This document shows, piece by piece, positions 1 through 6,674 of a stretch of DNA of 13,924 nt. Positions within the stretch are counted from its first letter, which is position 1, and each line of letters begins with the position of its first letter. Position numbers and translations under genes: made by a program. The stretch is taken from positions 1,901 through 15,824 of the forward strand of contig DPQS01000064.1 of the NCBI GenBank assembly GCA_003537755.1. Direction: 5' to 3'. This DNA is from Clostridiales bacterium. Its GTDB lineage: Bacteria > Bacillota > Clostridia > Christensenellales > CAG-314. The notes under the pieces were generated by a model that saw only the letters and a list, made by a program, of their open reading frames with translations, was not told where the DNA came from and did no database searches.

Positions 1-54
1 CCCCGAACCCCTATCCTTTCAAAAACTTTGTGTACTTTTTTTGGGGGTGGGGAT
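1..54. repeat. Fragment of a probable dispersed repeat at the window edge
   Basis: The first 54 bases contain C-rich blocks (CCCC at 1-4 and 8-11) matched by G-rich blocks (GGGGG and GGGG at about 43-52), separated by A/T-rich sequence. Read on the minus strand, bases 30-1 would encode KVFERIGVRG. I recall this string from spurious small proteins translated from dispersed intergenic repeats in clostridial genomes. The element would continue beyond the window. Its identity rests on memory of that repeat family, not on a search. Confidence 0.4.
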
Positions 55-224
55 AAACAGAACAAATTGTATATACTTTTTCAAAGTATGGCAGGTTAAT
101 TGCAAATTGATACAACACCGCTGCACATCTTATCTGTTTGCAGATACAATTTGCCTGTCAACTACATACAGTCGATTTCAGTCTTTTATTCCTCAAAAAA
201 ATTGAGAAAGGAAAACCATATAAT

Positions 225-740
225 CTAATTTGCCTGTTGCTCTTCTTCGTCCAACCTCAACATGGGGACAATGCGTTTTTTAGCAAGAAAGTACAGCGGG
301 ATCCCCAAGCCGTAACACACCACGCTTTGCGACACAAGCAATCCGCCGACCTGCATCAGGTAAATCACCCACGTCATGCCGTCCGTGCCTGCGAGCAGCC
401 ACACCAGCGGAAGCAAAAATGCGTTAAGCAAAATGGGCGGCAACGGCGCAAAGTAAAACTTTTTGAATACAAAAGCCGTAAGCAATGCCGCAATAGTTGT
501 AATCAGCGTGCCGAGAATTATGTCCCAGATACCAAACGTGGACACAATGTTGCCGATCGCGCAACCTATCGCAAGCCCGGGAATACAGTACGGCATCAAC
601 GCCGGCAGTATCGTCATGGCTTCGCCGGGGCGAATCTGAATGTACGGGTTGGTCGCAAGTGCGCCAAACGGTACGGTGAGTGCTACGTAAAGTGCCGCAA
701 CAACCGCGTTGACGGCAATGTACTTTGCAGATTTCTTCAT
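225..740 (-). CDS. queT: QueT family queuosine-precursor ECF transporter, substrate-binding (S) component
   Basis: This 171-residue, very hydrophobic protein resembles QueT, the membrane S-component that works with an energy-coupling-factor ATPase module to import a queuosine precursor such as preQ1. The family signature is visible: an N-terminal helix rich in Ala and Val (about residues 8-25), then IQIRPGEAMTILP (about 34-46) and IPGLAIGCAIGNI (about 53-65). Four or more further hydrophobic segments follow, ending in a charged tail (RLDEEEQQAN). Length is normal for the family. The ATG at 740 is preceded directly by an in-frame TAA, so no longer start is possible. No Shine-Dalgarno sequence lies next to this ATG; the nearest good match (AAGGAGA, 777-783) is about 36 bases upstream, inside a structured leader. 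No queuosine-synthesis gene is adjacent. The family call is firm; the exact substrate is inferred from family knowledge. Confidence 0.85.
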   Translation of the reverse strand: MKKSAKYIAVNAVVAALYVALTVPFGALATNPYIQIRPGEAMTILPALMPYCIPGLAIGCAIGNIVSTFGIWDIILGTLITTIAALLTAFVFKKFYFAPLPPILLNAFLLPLVWLLAGTDGMTWVIYLMQVGGLLVSQSVVCYGLGIPLYFLAKKRIVPMLRLDEEEQQAN

Positions 741-776
741 TTGTTTTTAAGGCGCGGACAGCCTTCTCCGAGCCTA

Positions 777-913
777 TCTCCTTAGTGTAGTTTTTTATTG
801 ACAAGCGTTTGCTCGTCGGACTTCGGCTCACACTACGCATACAACGCAAATGTTCGCTTCCCTCCAAGATGGGTGGCTACTACCATCTCACCGACGCCGC
901 ATTTCTGCGACGT
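777..913 (-). promoter_or_regulatory. Candidate structured 5' leader or riboswitch of queT (possibly a preQ1 class)
   Basis: The minus-strand transcript ahead of queT can form several helices. ACGTCGC pairs with GCGGCGT over a 6-base loop (894-913). AGATGG pairs with CCATCT (867-888). GACGAGC pairs with GCTTGTC over an AAAC loop (800-817). TAGTGT (835-830) pairs with ACACTA (788-783), enclosing the previous hairpin and abutting AAGGAGA (783-777). GTCGG (895-891) could also pair with CCGAC (819-815), competing with other helices, which suggests alternative folds. An A-rich stretch (ATAAAAAACTA) precedes the closing strand. queT genes are known preQ1-riboswitch targets, so a preQ1 sensor is the natural guess. 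I could not match it to the class I or class II consensus that I remember. Confidence 0.45.
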
Positions 914-986
914 AAGTATTTTGTTTGTGCCGCTGTTTTTACTTTTCCGCTCCCGCAAATTTTACTTTACCAAAGCGCAGAAACAT

Positions 987-1020
987 ATGCGGCAGTTGTT
1001 AACGGCAACAATAGCCGCAT
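987..1020 (-). other. Strong isolated hairpin in the rsfS-queT gap
   Basis: ATGCGGC (987-993) and GCCGCAT (1014-1020) form a perfect 7-base-pair outer stem. Inside it, after a 2x2 internal loop, TTGTT pairs with AACAA around a 6-base loop. No T-tract follows on either strand, so it does not look like an intrinsic terminator. It lies between the rsfS stop and the structured queT leader and could be part of that leader or an independent RNA element. Confidence 0.5.
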
Positions 1021-1126
1021 AAAGATAATTTGTATTTTAACGCAATAAAAGGTCAGACTTGCGATATCCGGGATTTTTTTGAAGTAGGGGCAGCGCAAAA
1101 AGCCGCTCCGTTTTCACCCGTTGTTG

Positions 1127-1489
1127 TCAGTCCTCGTAAACGGTAACGTTGTCGCCCTTGTCCCACAGGTTTTCAAGTGCGTAAAGTCCGCGCAAGTCTT
1201 TGTGGAAAATATGCACGATTACGTCGCCGTAGTCGGCGGCAATCCATTTGCCTTCGCTCACGCCTTCCTTGCGAACGACAGACTTACCCTGTTTTTCCAG
1301 TTCTTCGTCCATATGGTCAAAAATCGCCTTTACCTGCGCGGCACTACGACCGCTGCAAATAATAAAGTAATCGGCAAGGTCGCTCATTCCGTGGATGTTG
1401 ACCACCTTTATGTCCGATGCCATTTTTTCCGACAGAGCCTTGCAAATAGCCAATGCAGTACCGGTAATATTACTTGTTTCTTTTGTCAT
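1127..1489 (-). CDS. rsfS: Ribosomal silencing factor RsfS (YbeB/YqeL, Iojap family)
   Basis: RsfS binds the large-subunit protein uL14 and blocks joining of the 30S and 50S subunits when nutrients are short. The 120-residue length is typical. The family pattern is present: an N-terminal helix, KVVNIHGMSDLADYFIICSG in the middle (about residues 28-47), and the C-terminal block GKWIAADYGDVIVHIF followed by LENLW. The ATG at 1489 has a GGAG sequence about six bases upstream, supporting this start. It lies 69 bases downstream of the fused nadD-yqeK gene, in the order nadD, yqeK, rsfS seen across Firmicutes, and is probably cotranscribed. No clear terminator is seen after its stop. Confidence 0.93.
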   Translation of the reverse strand: MTKETSNITGTALAICKALSEKMASDIKVVNIHGMSDLADYFIICSGRSAAQVKAIFDHMDEELEKQGKSVVRKEGVSEGKWIAADYGDVIVHIFHKDLRGLYALENLWDKGDNVTVYED

Positions 1490-1558
1490 AAGTATCTCCG
1501 TTTTATCTAATGAATTTTTTGTAATTTCTGTACACTTCGGACAATTTGTTTGCCGCTG

Positions 1559-2665
1559 CTATGCGTTTGCCTGATTTTTGTAAAAATCCAACGCCTGTGA
1601 AGTAAGATAATACACGTTTCCGGCATGGTTTGTCAAGCAATAACGATTGGCTTCGAACAAACACTTTACAAACATTTCGTCCAATGTTCCGCAAAGAAGG
1701 TGCGAAAGCGGATACGGGCGCGTTTCCTCCGTCTTGTCCGCAACGTACACTATCTTGTCAAGGCGGGTCATGTTCGGTCTTGCCGTGCAGTGGTATCTGA
1801 TGGCGTTCAGTATTTCATTGTCCGTCACGCCGAAGTCTTTTTCCGCAACAAGCGCACCGAGAAAAGCGTGCACCACACTATCGGGCATATCGCACGGGCG
1901 TACAAAGCCGTAGTCGGCGTACCTGTCGGGCGACAGGTATTTTGCGCAGTCGTGAAGCAGGCAGGTAACAAAAACCTTGTCATATTCTTCCGCCGTGCAC
2001 AGCTCTAAGCCACGTTTTACGACGTGAAAAGTGTGCATAAATCGCTTTTCCGTAAGATATGGGCGAAGTTTGTCCGCCATGGCGCGGTACTGCGTGTACA
2101 GATTGTGTTTGCGCACGTACTCGTCCACCGCTTGCGGAACGTCGCTTGTCGGCAGTCCGAACTGATACCGCAGCCGTATGTCGGCAGAACTTACAAAGTC
2201 GGGCGTAAAGTCAACGGGGACAAAATCTTTGCCGTATGTGTCTCGGAAGTGTTGCTTTGTCTCGTCGCTTATGCCGTTACCTCGTGCCGCAACAGCCAGC
2301 GTAACGTATTGCAGTATTTCCGCAGGACAATGCCACTCGTCAAAATGCTCGAAACTGTCGCCGCCGATGAGAAAATACAACTCGTCGTCGGGATAGACCG
2401 AGGCAAAATACTTCACCGTGTCCAGTGAATAGGTTTTGCCGTCGCGAAAAATTTCCACGTCGCTGACCTCGGCGAAACTGCCGAACGCCAGCTTTGCCAT
2501 TTCGAAGCGCAGATTTTTGTCGACGGCGCAAAATTTGTGCGGCGGCATTCCCCCGGGGACAACGATAAGTTTGTCCGCGCCGAGTTGCCTTTTTGCCTCT
2601 CGGGCAAGGCGCACGTGTGTGTTGTGCGGCGGATTGAACGTACCGCCGTAAATTACAATTTTCAT
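1559..2665 (-). CDS. nadD: Fused nicotinate-nucleotide adenylyltransferase (NadD) and YqeK-type HD hydrolase
   Basis: A 368-residue two-domain protein. Residues 1 to about 192 are a NadD-type nucleotidyltransferase, which adenylates nicotinate mononucleotide in NAD synthesis: GGTFNPPHNTH at 7-17, GGDSFEHFDEWH at 101-112, and SSADIR at 159-164 in place of the usual ISSTxIR. Residues from about 195 on are a YqeK-type HD domain, a family that includes symmetrical Ap4A hydrolases. Its likely metal ligands are His211, His238-Asp239, His266, His292 and Asp310. In most Firmicutes these are two adjacent genes; here they form one frame with no internal stop. The canonical HxGH motif reads HNTH, with Thr replacing Gly. 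The ATG at 2665 has no evident Shine-Dalgarno sequence. rsfS follows downstream. Domain calls are confident; activity of the nucleotidyltransferase half with the altered motif is untested. Confidence 0.9.
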   Translation of the reverse strand: MKIVIYGGTFNPPHNTHVRLAREAKRQLGADKLIVVPGGMPPHKFCAVDKNLRFEMAKLAFGSFAEVSDVEIFRDGKTYSLDTVKYFASVYPDDELYFLIGGDSFEHFDEWHCPAEILQYVTLAVAARGNGISDETKQHFRDTYGKDFVPVDFTPDFVSSADIRLRYQFGLPTSDVPQAVDEYVRKHNLYTQYRAMADKLRPYLTEKRFMHTFHVVKRGLELCTAEEYDKVFVTCLLHDCAKYLSPDRYADYGFVRPCDMPDSVVHAFLGALVAEKDFGVTDNEILNAIRYHCTARPNMTRLDKIVYVADKTEETRPYPLSHLLCGTLDEMFVKCLFEANRYCLTNHAGNVYYLTSQALDFYKNQANA

Positions 2666-2673
2666 AACTACAT

Positions 2674-2701
2674 TTTACAATATTTTGCGTTTTTTTACAA
2701 T
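2674..2701 (+). promoter_or_regulatory. Sigma-A-like promoter for the plus-strand membrane-protein gene
   Basis: TTTACA (2674-2679) and TACAAT (2696-2701) are separated by 16 bases, placing a start site about 25 bases before the ATG at 2733. The divergent nadD start (2665) is only 67 bases from that ATG. A consensus TTGACA on the minus strand (2722-2717) suggests that the opposing promoter overlaps this one, although its -10 element is unclear. Confidence 0.55.
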
Positions 2702-2732
2702 AAATATTAACCATTTTGTCAACAATTACGGT

Positions 2733-3512
2733 ATGAATAAAGTTATAAACACAATTTTGTCAGCACTGCTTGCACTTTTTCTGGCGTTTGCATGGGCAAG
2801 ATACCTTACGCACGACAATGCCGCGTCAGTGCTTGCCGCAGTAGCAATTGCCGCCGCGACGGCATACATTTGTGCGTATCTTACCGACAGAAAGCAGACA
2901 AAAACGCAAAAAACAAAACAAAGTAAAAAAAAGTCTGACACACTTACAGACAGACTTATGTTCGAAGCGGACAACGCCGCATTGTTTGCACCCATGCTTA
3001 CATACTACGGATATGCGGTGACGACATCTTCAAACGACTACATCGTCGCAAACAAAAACGACACAAACTACTACGTTGCGATAAACTTTGTCGCGGACAA
3101 ACTGTCTGTTGCCGACCTTGCCGCGAGTATAGTTGCCGCCAAACGTGCCGATTGCGACAAACTGATTGTATTTTGCAGCAAAGTTTCGCCGAACGTAAAC
3201 GCAGCCGCAGACAAGTTCGATTACAAAGTTTTTAATGCGGAACAAACACTGCAACTTTTTATCACCGCCGACAAACTGCCGCAACTTAGTGAAAAACCGC
3301 CTCGCAGAAACGGCATAGTCGCAAGTTACGCACTGTCAAAAGGGCGTTTCGGGTGGTACTTCGGCGGCGCGATATGGATGATCGCGATAAGTTTCCTGTC
3401 TTACTTCAAGGTGTACTCATTGCTGTGGGCAACCGCGCTGTTTGCCCTTGCGATGTACAGTCTGCTCAACCGTCGTTACAACCTGCCGACGACACCGAAC
3501 CTGCTTGATTGA
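2733..3512 (+). CDS. Membrane protein of unknown function with a cytoplasmic alpha/beta domain
   Basis: A 259-residue protein that I do not recognise by name. Hydrophobic segments lie at about 4-22 and 30-50, then a Lys/Thr/Gln-rich linker (53-70). A soluble region follows (about 72-195), and then two more hydrophobic segments (about 207-224 and 227-245). The soluble part has alternating hydrophobic strands, notably YYVAINFV (113-120), ASIVAAKRADCDKLIVFCSK (131-150) and a later FDYKVFNAEQTLQLF. This pattern recalls restriction-endonuclease-like (Mrr-like) domains found in other clostridial membrane proteins, but no catalytic set is obvious and this is inference only. The ATG at 2733 is preferred over a TTG at 2685 because it begins immediately before the first helix and follows a promoter; its ribosome-binding site is weak. 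It is the only plus-strand gene in the window. Confidence 0.7.
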   Translation: MNKVINTILSALLALFLAFAWARYLTHDNAASVLAAVAIAAATAYICAYLTDRKQTKTQKTKQSKKKSDTLTDRLMFEADNAALFAPMLTYYGYAVTTSSNDYIVANKNDTNYYVAINFVADKLSVADLAASIVAAKRADCDKLIVFCSKVSPNVNAAADKFDYKVFNAEQTLQLFITADKLPQLSEKPPRRNGIVASYALSKGRFGWYFGGAIWMIAISFLSYFKVYSLLWATALFALAMYSLLNRRYNLPTTPNLLD

Positions 3513-3540
3513 CGTCTCCGTCCAAACCGCATTTATGTCG

Positions 3541-3570
3541 ATAAATTTTGCATACGTTATTAAAATTTAT
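3541..3570. other. A/T-only inverted repeat between convergent genes
   Basis: ATAAATTTT (3541-3549) and AAAATTTAT (3562-3570) are perfect 9-base inverted copies separated by 12 bases. They sit between the stop of the plus-strand membrane-protein gene and the stop of spoIVFB. The stem has no G or C pairs, so any terminator activity would be weak. Confidence 0.35.
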
Positions 3571-3592
3571 ATACAAAACGTCACTTGGCACG

Positions 3593-4489
3593 TTACTTTT
3601 TGGCGCAATTTTCCACCGCCACGACACTGCTTGGGGCGGCATTTTTATTGCCGTTTTCAATCACATCACACAGTAAAGTCGCAGGCGGATTGTCCAGCAC
3701 AAGCGACTCTACCTGCGCAACGTCAAATGTCGCGACAACGCGTAAATCTCTGTCCACCACGTCCAGAGAATACAAAAAGTTGCCGCGCATGCGCTTTGCG
3801 ACATCGGACACACGACTGTCCGTCGTAAACACGAGAGTTTTCTTTTCCATACCTCTTCTTCGCCACAGGTTGTCGGCGTAACTCGTCCGCACGTAACACT
3901 CGCCGCCGCTTTCGGCTGCCACGCCGCCAAGCAGTCCAAGTGCAAAAAGTCCTACCGCAAAAAGATTCAAACCGACAAAAAGCGACAACACAAACACGCC
4001 GAACAGCGCAAAGCCAACAATCCACGTTGCCGTCTTTGTGTACCCGATGGCTTTTGCAGTGTATTTTTCAAGCAGTCCCGTCAGCACGCGACCGCCGTCC
4101 AGCGGATAGCACGGAAGCAAGTTGACAAGTCCCATCGTAATGTTTGCCGCAAAAAAGTTTTCCGTGGGCACGTATGTTTGCGGCGCAACCCACCACAAAG
4201 CAAGGCACAGCACCGCCGCAACAAAGTTTGCCGCAGGTCCCGCAACGGCAATCAGAATGCGGTCGCGCGGATAGACGTCGGTAAAATCGCCGTACAACAC
4301 CGCGCCGAACACCGACACGCGCACCTCGTAACAGCGGTAAAACAGTCTGTCTGCAACAAAATAATGCGCCAGTTCGTGAAGCAAAACCGCCGCAAAATAC
4401 ATGATGGCGAAGTACCCCTTGCGGAGCACCGTCGCCATCGCCAAAAATATCCAGAAACTTAGTCCGAACCTGATTTTCAGACGTTCCAT
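3593..4489 (-). CDS. spoIVFB: SpoIVFB-type site-2 intramembrane metalloprotease (M50 family)
   Basis: A 298-residue membrane zinc protease. In sporulating Firmicutes SpoIVFB cleaves pro-sigma-K in the mother cell. The zinc motif HELAH is at residues 38-42, within the second hydrophobic segment. AGPAANF follows at 83-89, and the third metal ligand lies in the N-x-x-P...DGG motif, seen as NLLPCYPLDGGR (123-134, Asp131). Further hydrophobic helices extend to about residue 195, then a soluble C-terminal tail of about 80 residues that may be the remnant of a single CBS-like domain. The start overlaps the end of spoIVFA by 13 bases, which suggests translational coupling and explains the lack of a clear ribosome-binding site. 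M50 membership is certain; the SpoIVFB assignment rests mainly on the adjacent spoIVFA and on the length. Confidence 0.88.
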   Translation of the reverse strand: MERLKIRFGLSFWIFLAMATVLRKGYFAIMYFAAVLLHELAHYFVADRLFYRCYEVRVSVFGAVLYGDFTDVYPRDRILIAVAGPAANFVAAVLCLALWWVAPQTYVPTENFFAANITMGLVNLLPCYPLDGGRVLTGLLEKYTAKAIGYTKTATWIVGFALFGVFVLSLFVGLNLFAVGLFALGLLGGVAAESGGECYVRTSYADNLWRRRGMEKKTLVFTTDSRVSDVAKRMRGNFLYSLDVVDRDLRVVATFDVAQVESLVLDNPPATLLCDVIENGNKNAAPSSVVAVENCAKK

Positions 4490-5097
4490 GCAATGGAATT
4501 GTCACTTGCAACAACATCAGTGACAGTCGTTTCGCCCTTAACGATAGTCGCCGTAAAAGTACTGTCGTACTTGCCCAGCAATTCGTTTGCCTGCACGCTT
4601 TGACCTTCTGCCACGTACACGCTTGTAAGTCCGCCGTAACACAGCAACAAATCGTCGCCCAGTTGCACCGTGACGGAGTTTTCGTCAACTTTCGTCACCT
4701 TACCGCCGCAAAAAGACAATGCCGCACGACCGCCGCCGAACGTAGCCACGCCGTCCTTGACGTCCATTAGTTCCGCATTACAAGGTATGTCAAATTTGGT
4801 CGCCGACGTGTCCTGTTTGCGCTCGAAAGCCGATGCCACCGCCAAGTACGCGTTTTTTGCCGCGGTAGCAATGCCGTTTCGCGCCGCAGGACTGAACACC
4901 AACACGCCGACAAGCGCAAGGATGCACAGGCAGGCAATGGAAAACACCTTCCACTTGCGACTCATGCGCTGCCACAGATTAAACTTATGCGCAGGCTTTT
5001 GCGGAGCGGCGTCATATTTACGCTCGCTGTAGGTTACGTCAAGCCAATCGTTTTCTTCGCCGTCGCGAACGACGCTTTCAACACCGTCAAAATTCAT
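4477..5097 (-). CDS. spoIVFA: SpoIVFA-like sporulation membrane protein with a degenerate LytM/M23 domain
   Basis: SpoIVFA anchors and inhibits SpoIVFB in the outer forespore membrane. This 206-residue protein has an acidic, polar N-terminus. One transmembrane segment lies at about residues 50-67 (VFSIACLCILALVGVLVFS). A linker follows, and then an M23-like beta domain with GGKVTKVDENSVTVQL, YGGLTSVYVAEGQSV and LLGKYDS. The catalytic HxH and first histidine motifs of active LytM proteases are absent, as expected for a non-enzymatic scaffold. The ATG at 5097 is chosen because GGAGGTGG sits just upstream; an in-frame TTG at 5193 would add 32 residues but has no such site. It overlaps spoIVFB. 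Other membrane M23-like sporulation proteins (SpoIIQ type) are an alternative, made unlikely by the overlap with spoIVFB. Confidence 0.82.
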   Translation of the reverse strand: MNFDGVESVVRDGEENDWLDVTYSERKYDAAPQKPAHKFNLWQRMSRKWKVFSIACLCILALVGVLVFSPAARNGIATAAKNAYLAVASAFERKQDTSATKFDIPCNAELMDVKDGVATFGGGRAALSFCGGKVTKVDENSVTVQLGDDLLLCYGGLTSVYVAEGQSVQANELLGKYDSTFTATIVKGETTVTDVVASDNSIAWNV

Positions 5098-5308
5098 CAA
5101 ACCACCTCCGTTTGTAGTCAATGTAATATACTCGTCGCTCCGCCCGTGTAGTACTGTTTCGGCTGCCGCTACGGCATAATTTTTTTCAGGCAAAGCGAAA
5201 AATGTCGAAAATCAAGTCGGCTTAGTCACGTAAAAGTCGTAAAACCGATTGGACAAAAACGTCGGACGAATTTGTTGTAAAACCTCCCTGCAAATTGCCG
5301 CAAGGTTG

Positions 5309-5533
5309 TCAGGTTGTCGGCGTTCCGACAGGACGCGCACGCTTGACCGACACACACAGCAAAACGTTGTTTTCCGCGCCGAGTTCCGTGTGTACCTGCA
5401 AACCGTCGTAAACAAAATATTCCGCCAATAGTCCTGACAGTCGTTCGGTAAATCCCTGCGGAAGCGCGCCGAACTTGTCTGTAATTACCATAGATTTCAC
5501 TCTGTCATACAAAGCGTTGTTTTGATTTTTCAT
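5309..5533 (-). CDS. minE: Short MinE-like cell-division topological specificity factor
   Basis: A 74-residue protein whose pattern fits MinE, which stimulates the MinD ATPase and drives MinCD off the membrane. DRVKSMVITDKFGALPQGF (about residues 10-28) aligns by eye with the MinE block that reads roughly ERLKLVLIHDR. LSGLLAEYFVYDGLQV follows, and NNVLLCVSVKRAR ends the topological-specificity domain. The N-terminal anti-MinCD region is only about ten residues, shorter than usual. The ATG at 5533 has GAGG four bases upstream. It lies directly downstream of minD and upstream of spoIVFA/B, a neighbourhood known from Clostridia, which supports the call. Similarity is low, so this could be a distinct small protein. 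The gene probably has its own promoter. Confidence 0.6.
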   Translation of the reverse strand: MKNQNNALYDRVKSMVITDKFGALPQGFTERLSGLLAEYFVYDGLQVHTELGAENNVLLCVSVKRARPVGTPTT

Positions 5534-5588
5534 ATTTCCTCTTTTTCAATAACACTTATTACACAGCCCCTGCTTCAGACAAACGGAA

Positions 5589-5632
5589 CCCTTTCGGGGG
5601 ATTGCCACGGCACTTTGTGCCTCGCAATGACA
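5589..5632. repeat. Dispersed palindromic intergenic repeat
   Basis: Bases 5601-5628 form a nested hairpin: ATTGC with GCAAT outside, and GGCAC with GTGCC around TTT inside. Read on the minus strand the region begins GTCATTGCGAGGCACAAAG and ends GGCAATCCCC, a pattern I recognise as a widespread intergenic repeat that translates to SLRGTKCRGNP. It lies between the minE-like start and its putative promoter, so it would be in that gene's leader RNA. Confidence 0.6.
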
Positions 5633-5703
5633 TAATTGCACAAAAGACCTTCATATGTTGTCCTTCCGAAAAATTATTTCTACTGCGCCTGTAATTTTGT
5701 TCA

Positions 5704-5732
5704 ATAATAGATATTGATTACAGTTTACACAA
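5704..5732 (-). promoter_or_regulatory. Sigma-A-like promoter for minE
   Basis: On the minus strand TTGTGT (5732-5727) and TATTAT (5709-5704) are separated by exactly 17 bases. Initiation near 5697 would give a leader of about 165 bases containing the palindromic repeat. This suggests that the minE-like gene, and perhaps spoIVFA/B, can be transcribed apart from minD. Confidence 0.45.
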
Positions 5733-5777
5733 ACTTACCACAATAAGGCTTTTGCGCGAACGGCACGTCCGGCAACG

Positions 5778-6545
5778 CTATCTGCGCCTTTTCAGTCTGC
5801 GGCGAAGTCTGCCGAAAATGCCCCTGAATGGCGTTACGCAATCGTACATTTCGCGACTGCCGGTGTGCAGGTTTTTTGCCAGTATGTCAAACGGTTTTGC
5901 CGCAGCGCCGCTGACAAGTCCGCAATTTATGTCGTCGTCATCAGGCACAACGCCGAGAGGCGTACCGTTAAGCACGCTGAACACTTCAAACGCGGACAGC
6001 ATTTCGCCGTCGGCAATCAGGTCGCCGCGCACGCGGTTGACCACTATCCCGACGTAACTCATCACGCCGCCGAGGTACCCTGCCGTTTTGTCGGCGTCAC
6101 GCACGGCAGATATATGCGGCGTAACCACGACTATCGCTTCGTCGGCGCAACTTACGGCACGCCTGAAACCCACGTCAATGCCGGCAGGGCAATCGACAAA
6201 AATGTAGTCGAAACTGTCATTAAGCCGTCCGATAACTTTGTTTACCGCGTCGGGCGTAATTTGCCGTTTTGCCGTGTGACAACTGCCCATGATGTACAAC
6301 GTAGGCTCGTTTTCGTCGCGAATCAACGCCTGTTGGGGTCGGCAACGACATTCCACTACGTCCACAAGGTCGTACACAACCTTGTTTTCGACGCCCGTCA
6401 CCACGTCAAGATTGTTAAGCCCTATGTCAAGGTCAATAAGCAGCACCCTGAGGGAACGCCGCGCCAGAGCAAGCCCCAGATTTGCGCAAACCGTGGTCTT
6501 TCCGACGCCCCCTTTGCCGCTTGTTACAACGATTTTTCTTGCCAT
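5778..6545 (-). CDS. minD: Septum-site determining ATPase MinD
   Basis: MinD is a membrane-associated ATPase of the ParA/MinD family that recruits the FtsZ inhibitor MinC to control where the septum forms. The 255-residue protein starts MARKIVVTSGKGGVGKTT, with the deviant Walker A motif at residues 10-18. LLIDLDIGLNNLDVVTG and VYDLVDV follow, and the Walker B-like FVDCPAGID lies at about 115-123. The protein ends in a basic amphipathic stretch, FRGIFGRLRRRLKRRR, the expected membrane-targeting sequence. The ATG at 6545 is chosen because it fits family length; a longer frame reaching 6752 would add 69 unrelated residues and run through a terminator. The ribosome-binding site is weak. No minC is seen upstream, where an epimerase gene lies instead. 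Confidence 0.92.
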   Translation of the reverse strand: MARKIVVTSGKGGVGKTTVCANLGLALARRSLRVLLIDLDIGLNNLDVVTGVENKVVYDLVDVVECRCRPQQALIRDENEPTLYIMGSCHTAKRQITPDAVNKVIGRLNDSFDYIFVDCPAGIDVGFRRAVSCADEAIVVVTPHISAVRDADKTAGYLGGVMSYVGIVVNRVRGDLIADGEMLSAFEVFSVLNGTPLGVVPDDDDINCGLVSGAAAKPFDILAKNLHTGSREMYDCVTPFRGIFGRLRRRLKRRR

Positions 6546-6634
6546 TTGTGTACTTGCCGCCAAACCCTTGCCGCGCTGCGGCGCAAAGGGCGGCGTTTGC
6601 TCCTTTTCCGAACAATTGTAACACGTTTTTTGCA

Positions 6635-6674
6635 ACAAAAAACCCGTTCGACAAAAGTTTTGCCGACGGGTTTG
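6635..6674 (-). terminator. Intrinsic terminator downstream of the aldose-epimerase-like gene
   Basis: On the minus strand AAACCCGT (6673-6666) pairs with ACGGGTTT (6647-6640), with further pairing of CAAAA and TTTTG inside. A run of T residues follows immediately (6640-6635). It lies about 90 bases past the epimerase stop and about 95 bases before the minD start, so it separates the two units. Confidence 0.7.

Noticed and set aside
73..89. Small hairpin ATACTTT-TTC-AAAGTAT
   Set aside because: It is A/T-rich, short and lacks a T-tract, and is not clearly tied to queT termination.
798..1048. Overlapping small plus-strand frames in the queT leader
   Set aside because: They have no ribosome-binding site and no recognisable product, and they overlap the structured minus-strand leader.
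2697..2722. Minus-strand nadD promoter TTGACA with TATTGT
   Set aside because: The -35 is perfect but the spacer is only 14 bases, so it is mentioned but not annotated.
5098..5193. TTG-initiated 32-residue extension of SpoIVFA
   Set aside because: The ATG at 5097 has a strong GGAGGTGG site directly upstream, while the TTG has no comparable site.
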